This document shows positions 26,194-36,316 of a stretch of 64,000 nucleotides of DNA, piece by piece. The position numbers were made by a program, and so were the translations under genes. The stretch is from Synechococcales cyanobacterium CRU_2_2 (GTDB lineage: Bacteria; Cyanobacteriota; Cyanobacteriia; PCC-9006; JAAUQQ01): the NCBI GenBank assembly GCA_012034805.1, contig JAAUOP010000008.1:1-64000 (forward strand), written 5' to 3'. The first letter of the stretch is position 1, and each line of letters starts with the position of its first letter. The notes beneath the pieces were generated by a model. The model did no database searches. It saw only the letters and a list, made by a program, of their open reading frames with translations, and had not been told where the DNA came from.

Positions 26194-28997
26194 CTATGGC
26201 TTCGATCCTTTTGTTTTGCCTTTGGCAGATTTCTTGGGTGGGGCGGCTTGGCTGGTCATCTTGGTGTAGAGGTCGAAGAGTTTTTCGAGGCGATCGGTGT
26301 CGTTTTTGAAGCGGCGGCCAATGTAGATGCGCTCTAGAATTTCGTCGTTGCGATCGTGGGCTTCCCTGACTAGCGGAAACTCGCTGTCCATGCGATCGGG
26401 GGCGTACATATCGGCGATCGTGGCGGGGAAATAATGCTCTCTTGCTAACAAAATATCTTCGGCACAGCCGGTGAGGTCGGCTTTGTTGCGATCGGTGAGG
26501 GTGGGGACGGGGAAGGTGTTCCAGCCGAGGGTGTTGGAGTAGCGAAAGTCGGTTTTGAGCTTGCCGCAGACGGTGGCGATCCAGACGAGGTGGAGGCGGG
26601 AGGCGATCAGGGCCATGTTCCAGAGCGGGGCATCGTAGAGGGCAAAGGCGAGGTTAGTTACTGTGGATTGGGCATCAAGTAACCCGACTGGAAGATAATT
26701 TCGACTTTCAGATGAAACGCAGGGCATGGAGATAGTTTGCACCCTGCCAATATTCATTTCGCGCATTTGGTGGGAACGTGTCGCCATATCATTCGCGCTT
26801 TTATCACGACTGGCTAGCCGCATTTTCCGTACCCCTTCAATTCGCTGTCGGATTGGGTCGATGGCTAATGTTTCATCCAAATCTTCATCATCAATCCACA
26901 GGCAATAGCGAGATAGTCCTCGAATAAATTCGGCTGAACCATAAATCCGTCGAATGAACCTGTCACGCTGCTCTTTAGTAAGTTCAAGAGCATTTACCTC
27001 ATCAGTAGACAGAAGTAAGTTTCCACCGTCAACAGGTTTGTTACCAAAGCTCATTTCAACAAGAGCACCTAACGGTTTCGTCGCTTTTTCAACAATGACA
27101 TTAGACCCAGTAACTAAATAGGCATTAATATTTTCAGCTTCCTTTGCAACTGTCTCACCATTATCATCAATCGAAAATAACTGTCGAACTTTACCAGCTT
27201 GATTAGAAATTCCAACGATCGCCACCGTCACCCCAGCGTTATGACTCGCTAGATTCGCCCATTTGAAGCTGGTGTGTGCAAAGGCGATTTCATGCCCACT
27301 GTCAAAAATCAACGGCCAAAGAATTGGCACCTGTTGCCCCTGGCAAATCGAATTCGTCGAGACAAACGCCGCCGCTGATGTCGTTTGCGTTCCATAATCC
27401 GCCGCCTTCATAAACCAACCCGCCACATAATCCAGCGACTTCCAGGTTTTCGTTCGGCTGCCAAAGATCAGCTTGAGATCATCCTTTTGCTCTGTCGATT
27501 GCCAAGTCGATCCCAAATACGGCGGATTCCCGCAAATATAAGTCTCTCCTCCCTCATTCACAAAATCAATCTCCGTCTGATCCAGCGGCGTACTAAACAA
27601 ATCCTCCGCCACCAGCTTTACGCCCGTTCCCGTCGGTGGACACAAACTCAACCAATCCAACCGCAGCGCATTCCCACAGGTAATCCAGTTATCCCGCTCC
27701 AACGGCAAAAACAACAGCCGCGCCTCCTGCTGCCCCAGATACCGCACATCACACTGAAACTTCGCAATCACCAACGCCAACCGCGCAATCTCCGCCGAAA
27801 AATGCCGCAATTCAATCCCCCGAAAATTCGTCAGCGGCACCACCGTGCGCAAATTGCTCTCCCCCCGCCGCCGATTAATCTCCGCCTCGATCGCCCGCAG
27901 CTCTCGATAAGCAATCACCAAAAATTCCCCGACCCACAAGCCGGATCGAACACCCGAATCCGCGCCAACCGATTTCGCAAATTCAACAGCTTCCGCGCAT
28001 TGTCTCCCGCCGCCTCTAACTGACCGCGCAACTCATCCAAAAACAGCGGATTCAACACCTTGAGGATATTAGGCACACTCGTATAGTGCATCCCCAGCGC
28101 TCCCCGCTCCTCCTCATCCGCCACCGCCTGAATCATCGAGCCGAAAATATCGGGGTTAATCTGCTTCCAATCGAGATTGCCGACGTGGAGCAGGTACGAT
28201 CGGGCAATCTTACTAAAACGCGGCACCGCCACACTGCCATCCGCACTCGCCGAAAACAACCCCCCATTCACATAGGGAAACCCATCCGCCCAATTCTTCA
28301 CCCCCACCCGTTCCTCAGGCCGCGTACACATCGATCGAAACAACTCCGCCAACACCTCATGGGTGTTCGAGCCATCGCTCATCTGCTGCACCGTCGCCGT
28401 AAACAACCCCTCCCCCTGAAAAATATTTGTATCCTCCGCAAAAAAGCAGAAAATCAACCGCGCCATAAAATGATTCAGATCCTCCCGCCGATCGGCCCCA
28501 TCCCAACCCGGATTATCCTTCAATAGCTCCACATACAGCCGATTCAACCGCCCCGTCGCCTTAATATCAAACGCATTCTCCCGAATCTGCTTAACCGTCG
28601 TAATCCCCGCCAGCGCCAAGAAAAACCCAAAATGGTCATGGAAATCCGGGTACTTGCAGGCGATCGCCTCCCCATCCACCAAATTCTCCGCCTCCAACCA
28701 CTCCCCATCCGTCGCCAGAATAAACTTCGCCTTCTGTTTCGTCGTCGCCCCACTCTCGCGCAACGCCGTCAGCGTGGCAGTCACCTCCCCTTCCGCGCAA
28801 ACCTTCAAATGGATATTGTTACGCTGGAGCAAACCACCCAGGTCAGACTTATTAGAGCTGTTGCGCTGGCTCTTGAGCTTCTTGATCGTCGTCAGTTTAT
28901 TGCCAAAAGCTTCGAGGAAGTCAAAGGGAAAAGCCTCCGAGTCAAAGGGCGCGCCCGCGAGCCGAGAGACGGCTTCTTCGATTTCGACTGCATTCAT
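26194..28997 (-). CDS. Large adenine-type DNA methyltransferase (MmeI/type IIG-like), one-base frameshift
   Basis: About 934 residues once a single missing base is restored at the A run 27920-27924, which joins DPACGSGNF to LVIAYRELRA. The N-terminal part (FPFDFLEAFGNK, then SNKSDLGGLLQRNNIHLKV, then HFMARLIFCFFAEDTNIF) matches the MmeI-type N-terminal and spacer regions. The SAM-binding motif I is DPACGSGNF and the catalytic motif IV is GNPPYLGS (NPPY, N6-adenine type). A target-recognition region fills the centre (EMSFGNKPVDGGNLLLS), and helical C-terminal parts end in a Lys-rich tail. No convincing PD-(D/E)XK site is seen at the N-terminus, so cutting may depend on the helicase and GIY-YIG proteins downstream. 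First gene of the island. Confidence 0.88.
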
Positions 28998-29193
28998 TTC
29001 TGCACCATCAGTAGCTTAGAGGCTTGACTATTGCTTCTTGGGGCAATTTGCAAATCTTACCCTGATTTTTCGATTGTGGAGGTTGCGATGGTCTCCGACC
29101 GGGCTTTGCCCATCGCAGCGCTTTGGGATATGGGTGGCACAATAGAGAGCAGCGGCCTACCCACAAGATGGGCTTGCCCTGCGTCATCCTTGT

Positions 29194-29245
29194 CCCGAAT
29201 GTTTGCCCCGAATGTTTGCCCCGGATGTTCGTCCCGGATTTTGCC
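29194..29245. repeat. Four degenerate 13-bp tandem repeats before a start codon
   Basis: CCCGAATGTTTGC is present at 29194-29206 and 29207-29219, then two degenerate units (CCCGGATGTTCGT, CCCGGATTTTGC). The array ends one base before the chosen ATG at 29247, so it replaces the usual ribosome-binding region. Confidence 0.75.
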
Positions 29246-29246
29246 C

Positions 29247-30871
29247 ATGCTCCGTCTGTCTGAAGTGAAATTGCCGCTGAACCACCCAGAGGAGGCGATC
29301 GCCACCGCCATCTACAGAAAACTACGCATTGAGCCCAAAGACCTAACCCGGTACAGCATCTTTAAGCGCAGCTACGACGCCCGCAAACGCGAGAATATCC
29401 AGCTGGTCTACATTCTAGATGTAGAGACATCTCAGGAAAAACAGCTCCTCCAACGCTTCAAGAAAAACCCTCAGATTCGGCCCACCCCCGACACCACCTA
29501 TCGACTCGTGACGCGGGCACCAGCGGGACTGTCGGAGCGACCGATCGTGATTGGCAATGGCCCCTGCGGCATGTTTGCAGGATTGTTGTTGGCACAAATG
29601 GGATTTCGCCCCATTATTTTGGAGCGAGGCAAGGCGGTGCATGAGCGATCGGTCGATACCTTTGGCTTTTGGAGCAAGGGCAAATTTAACCCCGAGTCTA
29701 ACGCCCAGTTTGGCGAAGGCGGCGCTGGAACGTTTTCCGATGGCAAGCTCTATAGCCGCATCAAAGACAACGACCATCGCGGCCGCAAGGCGCTGCAAGA
29801 GTTGGTCAATGCCGGGGCCGCTGACGAAATTCTCTACATCAATAAGCCACATATTGGCACCTATCGACTGGTCAAAATTGTTGAGCAAATTCGCAATACG
29901 ATCCAGTCTCTCGGGGGTGAAATCCGCTTTCAGAGCCGAGTGGAAGACCTTGACATCCAAGACGGGCAAGTGGAAGGGATCAGGCTCGTCGATGGAGAAT
30001 ACCTGGCCAGCCGCCATGTGATTTTGGCGGTGGGCCACAGCGCTCGGGATACGTTTGAAATGCTTCACCAACGCGGCGTTTATCTGGAACCCAAGCCCTT
30101 TTCGATTGGTTTTCGCGTTGAGCATCCCCAGGCGACCATTGACCAATGCCGTTTTGGCGAAAATGCGGGGCATCCGGTGCTCGGCGCAGCGGACTACAAG
30201 TTGGTGTACCATTGCACAGGTGCACAGACCCAGGGGCGATCGGTCTACAGTTTTGTATGTGTCCAGGGGGACAGGTGGTTGCTGCTGCATCTGAAGCCGG
30301 ACGTGTCGTCACCAACGGCATGAGCCAGTACGAGCGTAGCGGCAAAAATGCCAACAGCGGCATCGTCGTCGATATTTCGCCCGAGGACTATCCGCCAGGG
30401 CCTCTCGGTGGCATTGAGTTGCAACGCCAATGGGAGTCGAAAGCCTTTGAGCTGGGGGGCGGTACCTACGAGGCTCCGGGACAACTGGTCGGTGATTTTC
30501 TGGCGGGGCGACCTTCGACGGCGTTCGGTGGTGTGAAACCGACCTATCGCCCTGGGATCAAGTTGGGTGATTTGTCGGATTGCTTGCCGGATTATGCGAT
30601 CGCCGCCATCCGCGAAGCCATTCCCGAGTTCGAACAGCAACTCCCCGGCTTTGCCAGGGCTGATGCGATTCTCACTGGCGTCGAAACCCGCACCTCGTCG
30701 CCGATTCGCATCAAGCGCGGTGCAGACTCCCAAAGCTTAAACACGAAAGGATTGTACCCAGCGGGCGAGGGGGCGGGCTATGCCGGTGGCATTCTGTCAG
30801 CGGCGGTGGATGGCATTCGAGTGGCGGAGGCACTGGCACTGAGCTTGGTGGGCCGGGCTGAGGGGGGCTGA
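29247..30871 (+). CDS. FAD-dependent dehydrogenase, COG2509-like (one-base frameshift)
   Basis: A large flavoprotein of uncertain substrate. The N-terminal domain (MLRLSEVKLPLNHPEEA to ILDVE) is the small ferredoxin-like domain of this family. The FAD motif follows as PIVIGNGPCGMFAGLLLAQMG, then ILERGKAVHERSVDT, NAQFGEGGAGTFSDGKL, HVILAVGHSARDTFEML, and near the C-terminus KGLYPAGEGAGYAGGILSAAVDG. The frame breaks at the T run 30251-30254; one added T continues SVYSF as CMCPGGQVVAAASE. The start at 29247 fits homologues; 72 upstream codons look non-coding and contain tandem repeats. A pathway cannot be assigned from context. Confidence 0.87.
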
Positions 30872-30901
30872 GGGCCGGAGTGGGAGGAGGAGCGATCGCC
30901 A

Positions 30902-31147
30902 TCAACAGTAAAAGTGACTTCGATTCAAAACCGCCTCGCCATGGTTGGGTACCCAAGCGATCCATGTATCTGGGGACTCCTGGCAAAGCAGTTGAGCTTC
31001 GTCACAGGCAGATTCGCTGGGTAGATGAAGCAACTTCACCCAGGCATCCCGATTGTAGGTGATTCGACAGGTGGGATTCCAGCCTGTGGCGATCGCCTCC
31101 TCTAGGGGCGAGCTGGGCGAAGCAACCGGATAGACGGCTTGCAGGGA
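30902..31147 (-). CDS. Small conserved-looking hypothetical protein
   Basis: An 81-residue protein beginning MSLQAVYPVASPSSPLEEAI and containing the Trp/Cys-rich stretch CRITYNRDAWVKLLHLP and WIAWVPNHGEAVL. GGAGGAGTCGTT precedes the ATG at 31147, a good ribosome-binding site, which supports a real gene and sets the start. I cannot name a family. It sits alone between the flavoprotein and nirA, convergent with the former. Confidence 0.6.
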   Translation of the reverse strand, partial: SLQAVYPVASPSSPLEEAIATGWNPTCRITYNRDAWVKLLHLPSESACDEAQLLCQESPDTWIAWVPNHGEAVLNRSHFYC

Positions 31148-31234
31148 CATAACGACTCCTCCGCATAAATGGCACATTCACGGGTATGCCGACGAATACG
31201 CACCCTTCAGCCGACATCCAGAGCCAAAGGAGCA

Positions 31235-31276
31235 GAAACATTTTGCAAGAAACATTTTGCAAGAAACATTTTGCAA
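31235..31276. repeat. Three-unit 14-bp tandem repeat
   Basis: GAAACATTTTGCAA is repeated exactly at 31235-31248, 31249-31262 and 31263-31276, upstream of the small hypothetical gene and downstream of nirA. Confidence 0.88.
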
Positions 31277-31356
31277 ATATTTTCTGTATTCATTCTGACA
31301 AAATGCTAAGCCAATCGTCCGATTTTTATCTTTAAGTTAACAAACGCTCACAAAGC

Positions 31357-33246
31357 TCAAATATCCAATACGATCGCCCCCTTCGGATAGGCAATACAAG
31401 TCAGAACATAGCCCTGAGCCTGCTCCTCGGCGGTCAGTGCACTTGGATCATCCTCGTAGGTCACCTCGCCCTGGAGCAAGCGGTGCTTGCAAGTGCCGCA
31501 GCTCCCAGCTTGACAACTGCTTTCAATGGGAATTCCGGCGGACTGGGCGATCGCCAACACCGTTTGGCGGCTGTCACTTTGCACCGTTTTCTCAAACCGC
31601 ACCACCACGGGCTCGCCTGCGGGCGCGACCTCGGCTGGAGCCGCGATCGGAGCCGCGATCGCCTCGTCCTCAAACACCACACCGGGCTTTGGCGTCGCGC
31701 CAAACTGCTCCATCAACAGTTGCCGAAGCAGCGGTTTCAGGTCTTCGCAGGGCACCCCCTTGATTGCCTTCTCGCCCAGCTTGGCATCCTGGCCCACCTG
31801 GCCCCCCAGGAAAATATCCACCGCTTCCACGGTCTTGCCATTCTTGCGGGCCTTGGTGCCCATAAACCCAATTTCTGCCACCTGGGGCTGGCCGCAGGAA
31901 TTGGGACAGCCCGTCCAATGCATCCGCACCGATTGGGGCAAGTCTAGCTCGGCTTCGACTTCGCGGGCGAGGGCGATCGCCCGCTGTTTGGTTTCGATAA
32001 TCGCAAAATTGCAAAACTTCGCTCCGGTGCAAGAGACCACCGAGCGCAGTAGTGGCCCTGGTTCCACCGGAAACGCTTGCAGCAGGGGCTCCTGCACCAG
32101 CCCCTCCAGCCGAGAGTCGGGCACCCCGACCAAAATGATATTTTGCTCAACGGTCAGCCGAATCTCCCCATTGCCATAGACCTCTGCCAAGCGTGCGCAC
32201 TCAAACATCTGCTCTGCTCCCAGCCGACCGGCGGGAACCAGCAAGCCCACGTAGTTTAGGCCCGGTTGCTTTTGTTTGTGGATGCCAATGTGGTCGCGCT
32301 TGTCCCAGTCCATCTCATCTTCCGGGGCTGCGGGGAGGAGCGATCGACCCAATTTTTCCTCCAGAGCCGCCCGGAATTTGTCCAAGCCCCACTCTTCAAT
32401 CAGCCACCAGAGCCGAGACTGCTGGCGCTTGGCACGGGGGCCATGGTCACGAAAGAGTTCGAGAATCGCGCGGCAGAGCTCTACCACCTCCCCATTGGCT
32501 GGAACCCAGGCATCGAGCGGTAGGGCCGGTTCACAGCGGCTGGCAGAAAAGAAACCGCCCACGACGACATTGAAGCCAAACTCGCCGTCCTTCTGGCCAT
32601 TTCTAAAGGCCGGGACAAAGGCAATGTCATTAATTTCAGCGTGAATAGAATTATCTCGCCCGCCTTCGATCGCAATATTGAGCTTGCGGGGCAAATTGCT
32701 AAACTCCGGATTGCCCTCACCGCTGTTGGTGATCATGTCTTGGACTTGCTGCACCAGGGCACGGGCATCGAATAACTCATCGGCATCGAGCCCCGCCACG
32801 GGAGATGTGGTGATGTTGCGGACATTATCCATGCCCGACTGGATCGAGGTGAGACCCACCTCGCCCAACCGCCTGAAAATATCCGGGACATCCTCAATCA
32901 AAATGCCCCGGAGCTGAAGATTCTGGCGCGTGGTGATGTCGGCGCTGCCGTCCTCGCCGTAGCGCTGAACAATGCCTGCTAAGACGCGCATTTGCTGGGC
33001 CGACAGCTCACCGCTGGGCAGCCGCAGCCGCAGCATAAACTTACCGGGAGTTTGCGGGCGAAAAAAGACCCCCAACCACTTCAGGCGACTGCGATCGTCT
33101 GCATCAATTGCCTCCCAGCCCGCTTGGGCAAAGTGCTCCAGCTCATGTTTCACTTCCAGACCATCTTTGTCTACCTTGTATTGCTCAAATTTATTGAGCT
33201 TGACTGGCTTGTCCGCAATCTCTGGCACGTTTGCAATTCCTTGCAT
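31357..33246 (-). CDS. nirA: Ferredoxin-nitrite reductase with fused C-terminal [2Fe-2S] ferredoxin domain
   Basis: Reduces nitrite to ammonium with six electrons from ferredoxin. The NirA body (about residues 1-515) has the siroheme/[4Fe-4S] ligands in SCTGAKFC and GCPNSCGQ and the siroheme-contact segment TTRQNLQLRG. Unlike most NirA proteins it continues through a Pro/Ala linker into a plant-type ferredoxin domain (about 540-629) with ligands CQAGSCGTC and a distal Cys in VLTCIAYP. Similar fusions are known from Plectonema boryana. The fused domain could relay electrons directly. The promoter region carries a canonical NtcA site, so nitrogen control is expected. Start: ATG at 33246 (MQGIANVPEI). 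Confidence 0.95.
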   Translation of the reverse strand: MQGIANVPEIADKPVKLNKFEQYKVDKDGLEVKHELEHFAQAGWEAIDADDRSRLKWLGVFFRPQTPGKFMLRLRLPSGELSAQQMRVLAGIVQRYGEDGSADITTRQNLQLRGILIEDVPDIFRRLGEVGLTSIQSGMDNVRNITTSPVAGLDADELFDARALVQQVQDMITNSGEGNPEFSNLPRKLNIAIEGGRDNSIHAEINDIAFVPAFRNGQKDGEFGFNVVVGGFFSASRCEPALPLDAWVPANGEVVELCRAILELFRDHGPRAKRQQSRLWWLIEEWGLDKFRAALEEKLGRSLLPAAPEDEMDWDKRDHIGIHKQKQPGLNYVGLLVPAGRLGAEQMFECARLAEVYGNGEIRLTVEQNIILVGVPDSRLEGLVQEPLLQAFPVEPGPLLRSVVSCTGAKFCNFAIIETKQRAIALAREVEAELDLPQSVRMHWTGCPNSCGQPQVAEIGFMGTKARKNGKTVEAVDIFLGGQVGQDAKLGEKAIKGVPCEDLKPLLRQLLMEQFGATPKPGVVFEDEAIAAPIAAPAEVAPAGEPVVVRFEKTVQSDSRQTVLAIAQSAGIPIESSCQAGSCGTCKHRLLQGEVTYEDDPSALTAEEQAQGYVLTCIAYPKGAIVLDI

Positions 33247-33280
33247 GGTTTCACCCCCAGGGGAAATTGATGCTTTTAGC

Positions 33281-33322
33281 AGCCTAGGAAGATGCTGAAG
33301 CAGACAGGGTAGCTCTCGTTAC
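33281..33322 (-). promoter_or_regulatory. NtcA-activated nirA promoter
   Basis: On the minus strand the sequence reads GTAACGAGAGCTAC (33322-33309), a perfect GTA-N8-TAC NtcA box. Exactly 22 bases later comes TAGGCT (33286-33281), matching the TA-N3-T -10 element. This is the textbook architecture of an NtcA class II promoter, 35 bp upstream of the nirA start. Confidence 0.85.
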
Positions 33323-33423
33323 AAAATACCAAGCTTGTTGGATAAGTTGCATGGCTCAGATGTCTTAAGCGCATGAGTTGAAGACGATGCTGCGACCGAG
33401 CGCCCCGATCAACCCCCCGTCCT

Positions 33424-34744
33424 GTGGCAGACTCGGGAGGAAAAGACATTGCACACCCTTCCAACGGCTGGGAGCACCAGTCCCAAAGTTTTATGGCCTG
33501 CCTGGAATTTTCCCATGCCCATTCTTCTGAGCTGCGATCGCCCTCCAAAGCCTTGTCAATGGTGATTTCGAGCTGCGCTGGGATGCCGCGAAGCAACTGG
33601 TGCGACTGGGGCCTGCGACCCTGTCACCCCTGCTAGAGCTGCTCCAGGAGGTTGCGGGGGATCCGGAAGATGATTTGCATTGGTTTATTGCCCGCATCCT
33701 CGGGGAGCTGCGGCATCCGCTGGCGGTGGCGGCTCTGGGCCAGTTGATTCAGACCACAAATCAGGCGGAGGTGGCCGCGATCGCAGCCACCTCCCTAGCC
33801 AAATCCGGCGAGCTGGCCCTGCCTGTCCTCAGCCAGTTATTGCACCAGCCCGAGCAGCGGGTGTTGGCGGCTCAGGCCCTGACCAGCTGGGTTTGGTCGT
33901 GGCAGTGCCGCTGTTGATATCGGTAGTTGATGATGACGATCCCCAGGTACGAGCCGTGGCGGTAGAAGGCTTAACGGCCTTTCGAGACCCGCAAATTACG
34001 CCCGTGCTGGCGGCGGCCTTGGGGGATCCGTCGGCAACGGTGCGGCTTGCGGCCTTGCGGGGCCTGGGCAGCCGAGGGCAACAGTTGCCCCAGATTGCGG
34101 CGCTGACCTCGGAGATTGCCCGTCTGCTAGAGGATTTGAATCTAGAGGTGGGGCTACAGGCGGCGATCGCCCTCGGTCGGCTCCAAGCGCTTGGGCCGTT
34201 GGATCGGCTGCTGGATCGGCCCCTGATTCCGTTGGCGCTCAAAATCCAAGTGCTCCGCTCCCTGGCCTGGTGTGAAACCCCGGCAGCCCTGGAAATTTTG
34301 CAGCGGCGGCTGCAGGCGAGCCTCCAGGGCGGCCCCGAGGATCCAGACTGCCATGGCATCAGCTTGGCCTTGATTCAGATCTTGGGGCGCATTGAGCGGT
34401 CTGATTTGCAGGGCACCGCCACTGATAGCTTGTTGGCCGCATTGAGCCTGGGGCAACACCGCTGCTGGAGCCCTGACCAAGCTGCGGCCTGTGCCCTGAG
34501 CCTAGGACAACTGGCTCATTCCCAGGCCTTCGAGCCTCTGGTGCAGCTGTTGGCGAGACCCCTGGCTCCGGTGAGATTCCAGGTGATCGCAGCGCTCAAG
34601 CGGATCGATCCAGACCATGGACGCCAGCGGCTAGAGGCGATGCGGCTGGAGGCGATCGCCACACCCACTGCCCCAGACACGCCCCCCCTGACCGAGGGCA
34701 CTGCCGACGGTATTGCTTTTGCCCTCACCGAATGGCCCGCGTGA
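33424..34744 (+). CDS. HEAT-repeat protein (two one-base frameshifts)
   Basis: Made almost entirely of HEAT/PBS-lyase-type helical repeats. Examples are LRWDAAKQLVRLGPATLSPLL, VRAVAVEGLTAFRDPQ and VRLAALRGLGSRGQQLP. Such proteins act as scaffolds or as phycobilin lyases; none of the named lyases is clearly matched. The first shift is near 33530 (GAGCTGCG, one G probably missing), joining the frame from MACLEFSHAHSSE to AAIALQSLVNGDFEL. The second is at 33881 (one G missing), joining LAAQAL to DQLGLVVAVPLL. The start is uncertain: GTG at 33424 or ATG at 33493. It is divergent from nirA and convergent with the PatA-like gene. Confidence 0.72.
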
Positions 34745-34766
34745 GCGTCAGCCTCAGGTCGCCAGC

Positions 34767-36035
34767 CTAAAGTATGTCCTCGTTGAGATAGCGCTGCACC
34801 GCCTGCAAAATCCGCTCAGAATCCACTGGCTTCGACATAAAGTCTGTCGCGCCTACTGCCTTGGCCCGCACCCGATCGACCACGCCATCATTGCCCGTCA
34901 GGATAATAATCGGCGTTTTGCGAAAGGCTGCAACCCGGCGAATCTGGCTACAAATTTCGTAGCCATTGGCCACGGGCATGACCAAATCCAAAAAGATAAC
35001 GCTGGGCTTTTGTTTGATCAAAGTCGATAGCGCCTGAATCGAATCCTGGACGCTCATGCAGCGGTAGCCTGCGGCCCGCAGCGTTTCTTCCATGATGTAG
35101 CAAATTTGGGGGCTGTCATCAATGCAGAAGATCAAGGGCAGATTCGCCATGCTCGTGGACGGAACCTGGTTGGACGCCCCTGCATAGGGACTGTCTAAAT
35201 CGGGTAACTCGTCGAGAACCACGAGCTCCCGCCGCAGATAGGTCAAAAGGCTACGGCCCAGCGTTGGCAATTCGTGACGCATAATCGCCGACAGGTCGCG
35301 AAACGAGAGCTGGCCTTTGAGCAAGCTGCAGAGGGTGTTGTAGGTTTTGGGTGAGGTGACGGCTTCGAGGGCCTTCGCCTCTCGCACCCGAGGCGCGGCG
35401 TTGGGTGAAATCTTGCCCAGCCCCATGGCTTGCCAAGCTTCGAGGGACAGCTGTGCCCGCCCGAGTAATTCGGCGTTGCTCAAAATGGCGATCGGCTCTC
35501 CCACATAGCTCTGGCGCTCTTCCGTAACGCAAATTTCGCGAATCTTGGGGGCCGCCTGGAGGAGGTCAAACAGCACCTCTAAGATCGTGCTCTCGACCAG
35601 CTCCGCTGCCGCCTCTCGGGTGATGTGCTGGCGTTTGATCATCACCGACAGGGCGAGATATTCCCAGTGATCAAAGATTTCCTTTTCCCGCAGTTGGACG
35701 GTGTTGGGAGCCGTGTTGGGTGAAAACTGGCGCAGCGATCGCTGCCAGCGTCGAAAGCGATGCTCTCCCCCGGTTGCCCAAACCAGACGACCTACCCGAA
35801 AATCCAAGCTCCATTCTGGTGCATCGCCCAGGGTCACAAACAGCCGACCGTTGAGCTGGGACTGAATCAGACGGGGCAGGGTTTGGCTCAGCAGCTTGAC
35901 CGAGCATCCCTGGGGAAATTCTTGTCGAGAGACGAAGAGACTGGAATCGGCAGAGAGGGAAGTTTTTCGCGGCGAGTCCCCACGAGAGGCGTTTAGGGAA
36001 GCATTATTTGGGGAAGCATTGATGGAACCATTCAT
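34767..36035 (-). CDS. PatA-like response regulator (DUF4388 plus receiver)
   Basis: C-terminal CheY-like receiver (about residues 300-420): acidic pocket FCIDDSPQ, phosphoacceptor Asp in VIFLDLVMP, Thr/Ser in IIILTGND and Lys in FMSKPVDS. The N-terminal part is a PATAN/DUF4388-type domain (LPRLIQSQLNGRLFVTLGD and RLVWATGGEHRFRRW). The layout matches cyanobacterial PatA/PixG-type regulators, which usually sit in pil-chp-like phototaxis operons; here it is alone. No DNA-binding domain. I chose the ATG at 36035 (MNGSINASPNN), 43 codons into the open frame, since the upstream part is poor in similarity. A repeat-like N-terminus (NASPNNASLNAS) is present. Confidence 0.88.
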   Translation of the reverse strand: MNGSINASPNNASLNASRGDSPRKTSLSADSSLFVSRQEFPQGCSVKLLSQTLPRLIQSQLNGRLFVTLGDAPEWSLDFRVGRLVWATGGEHRFRRWQRSLRQFSPNTAPNTVQLREKEIFDHWEYLALSVMIKRQHITREAAAELVESTILEVLFDLLQAAPKIREICVTEERQSYVGEPIAILSNAELLGRAQLSLEAWQAMGLGKISPNAAPRVREAKALEAVTSPKTYNTLCSLLKGQLSFRDLSAIMRHELPTLGRSLLTYLRRELVVLDELPDLDSPYAGASNQVPSTSMANLPLIFCIDDSPQICYIMEETLRAAGYRCMSVQDSIQALSTLIKQKPSVIFLDLVMPVANGYEICSQIRRVAAFRKTPIIILTGNDGVVDRVRAKAVGATDFMSKPVDSERILQAVQRYLNEDIL

Positions 36036-36316
36036 GTTTGTGCCACAGACTGGAATCAGGTAAATGCGTGCTGATTCTGACTCGCTGTGAGAAAAACGGC
36101 TGTGAGAAAAGCGCGGTGAGCAGGTGGCAATCTGCAAAATGTGCCTCTCAAACGCGCCTCCCACTGATTCTAGAGTGCCCAGCGGGTTGATTGAATAACA
36201 TTCTGGTGGCGGTTCCTACAGAATGGCGATCGCCCTTTCTGCTAGGAAGAGATGAGCCTTCGATCAAAATCAAAGCATGAGCCAGGCTGGCACTCTCCCC
36301 TATTGATGTATTGTTT

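Noticed and set aside
26194-28997. Two separate methyltransferase genes (27915-28997 and 26194-27939)
   Set aside because: The break lies inside the SAM motif DPACGSGNF at an A5 run, and one added base gives the expected continuation; a single gene is far more likely.
20064-28997. DISARM or BREX system
   Set aside because: No drmA/drmB, brxA/brxB/brxL or pglZ-like genes are present, only the generic methyltransferase and helicase.
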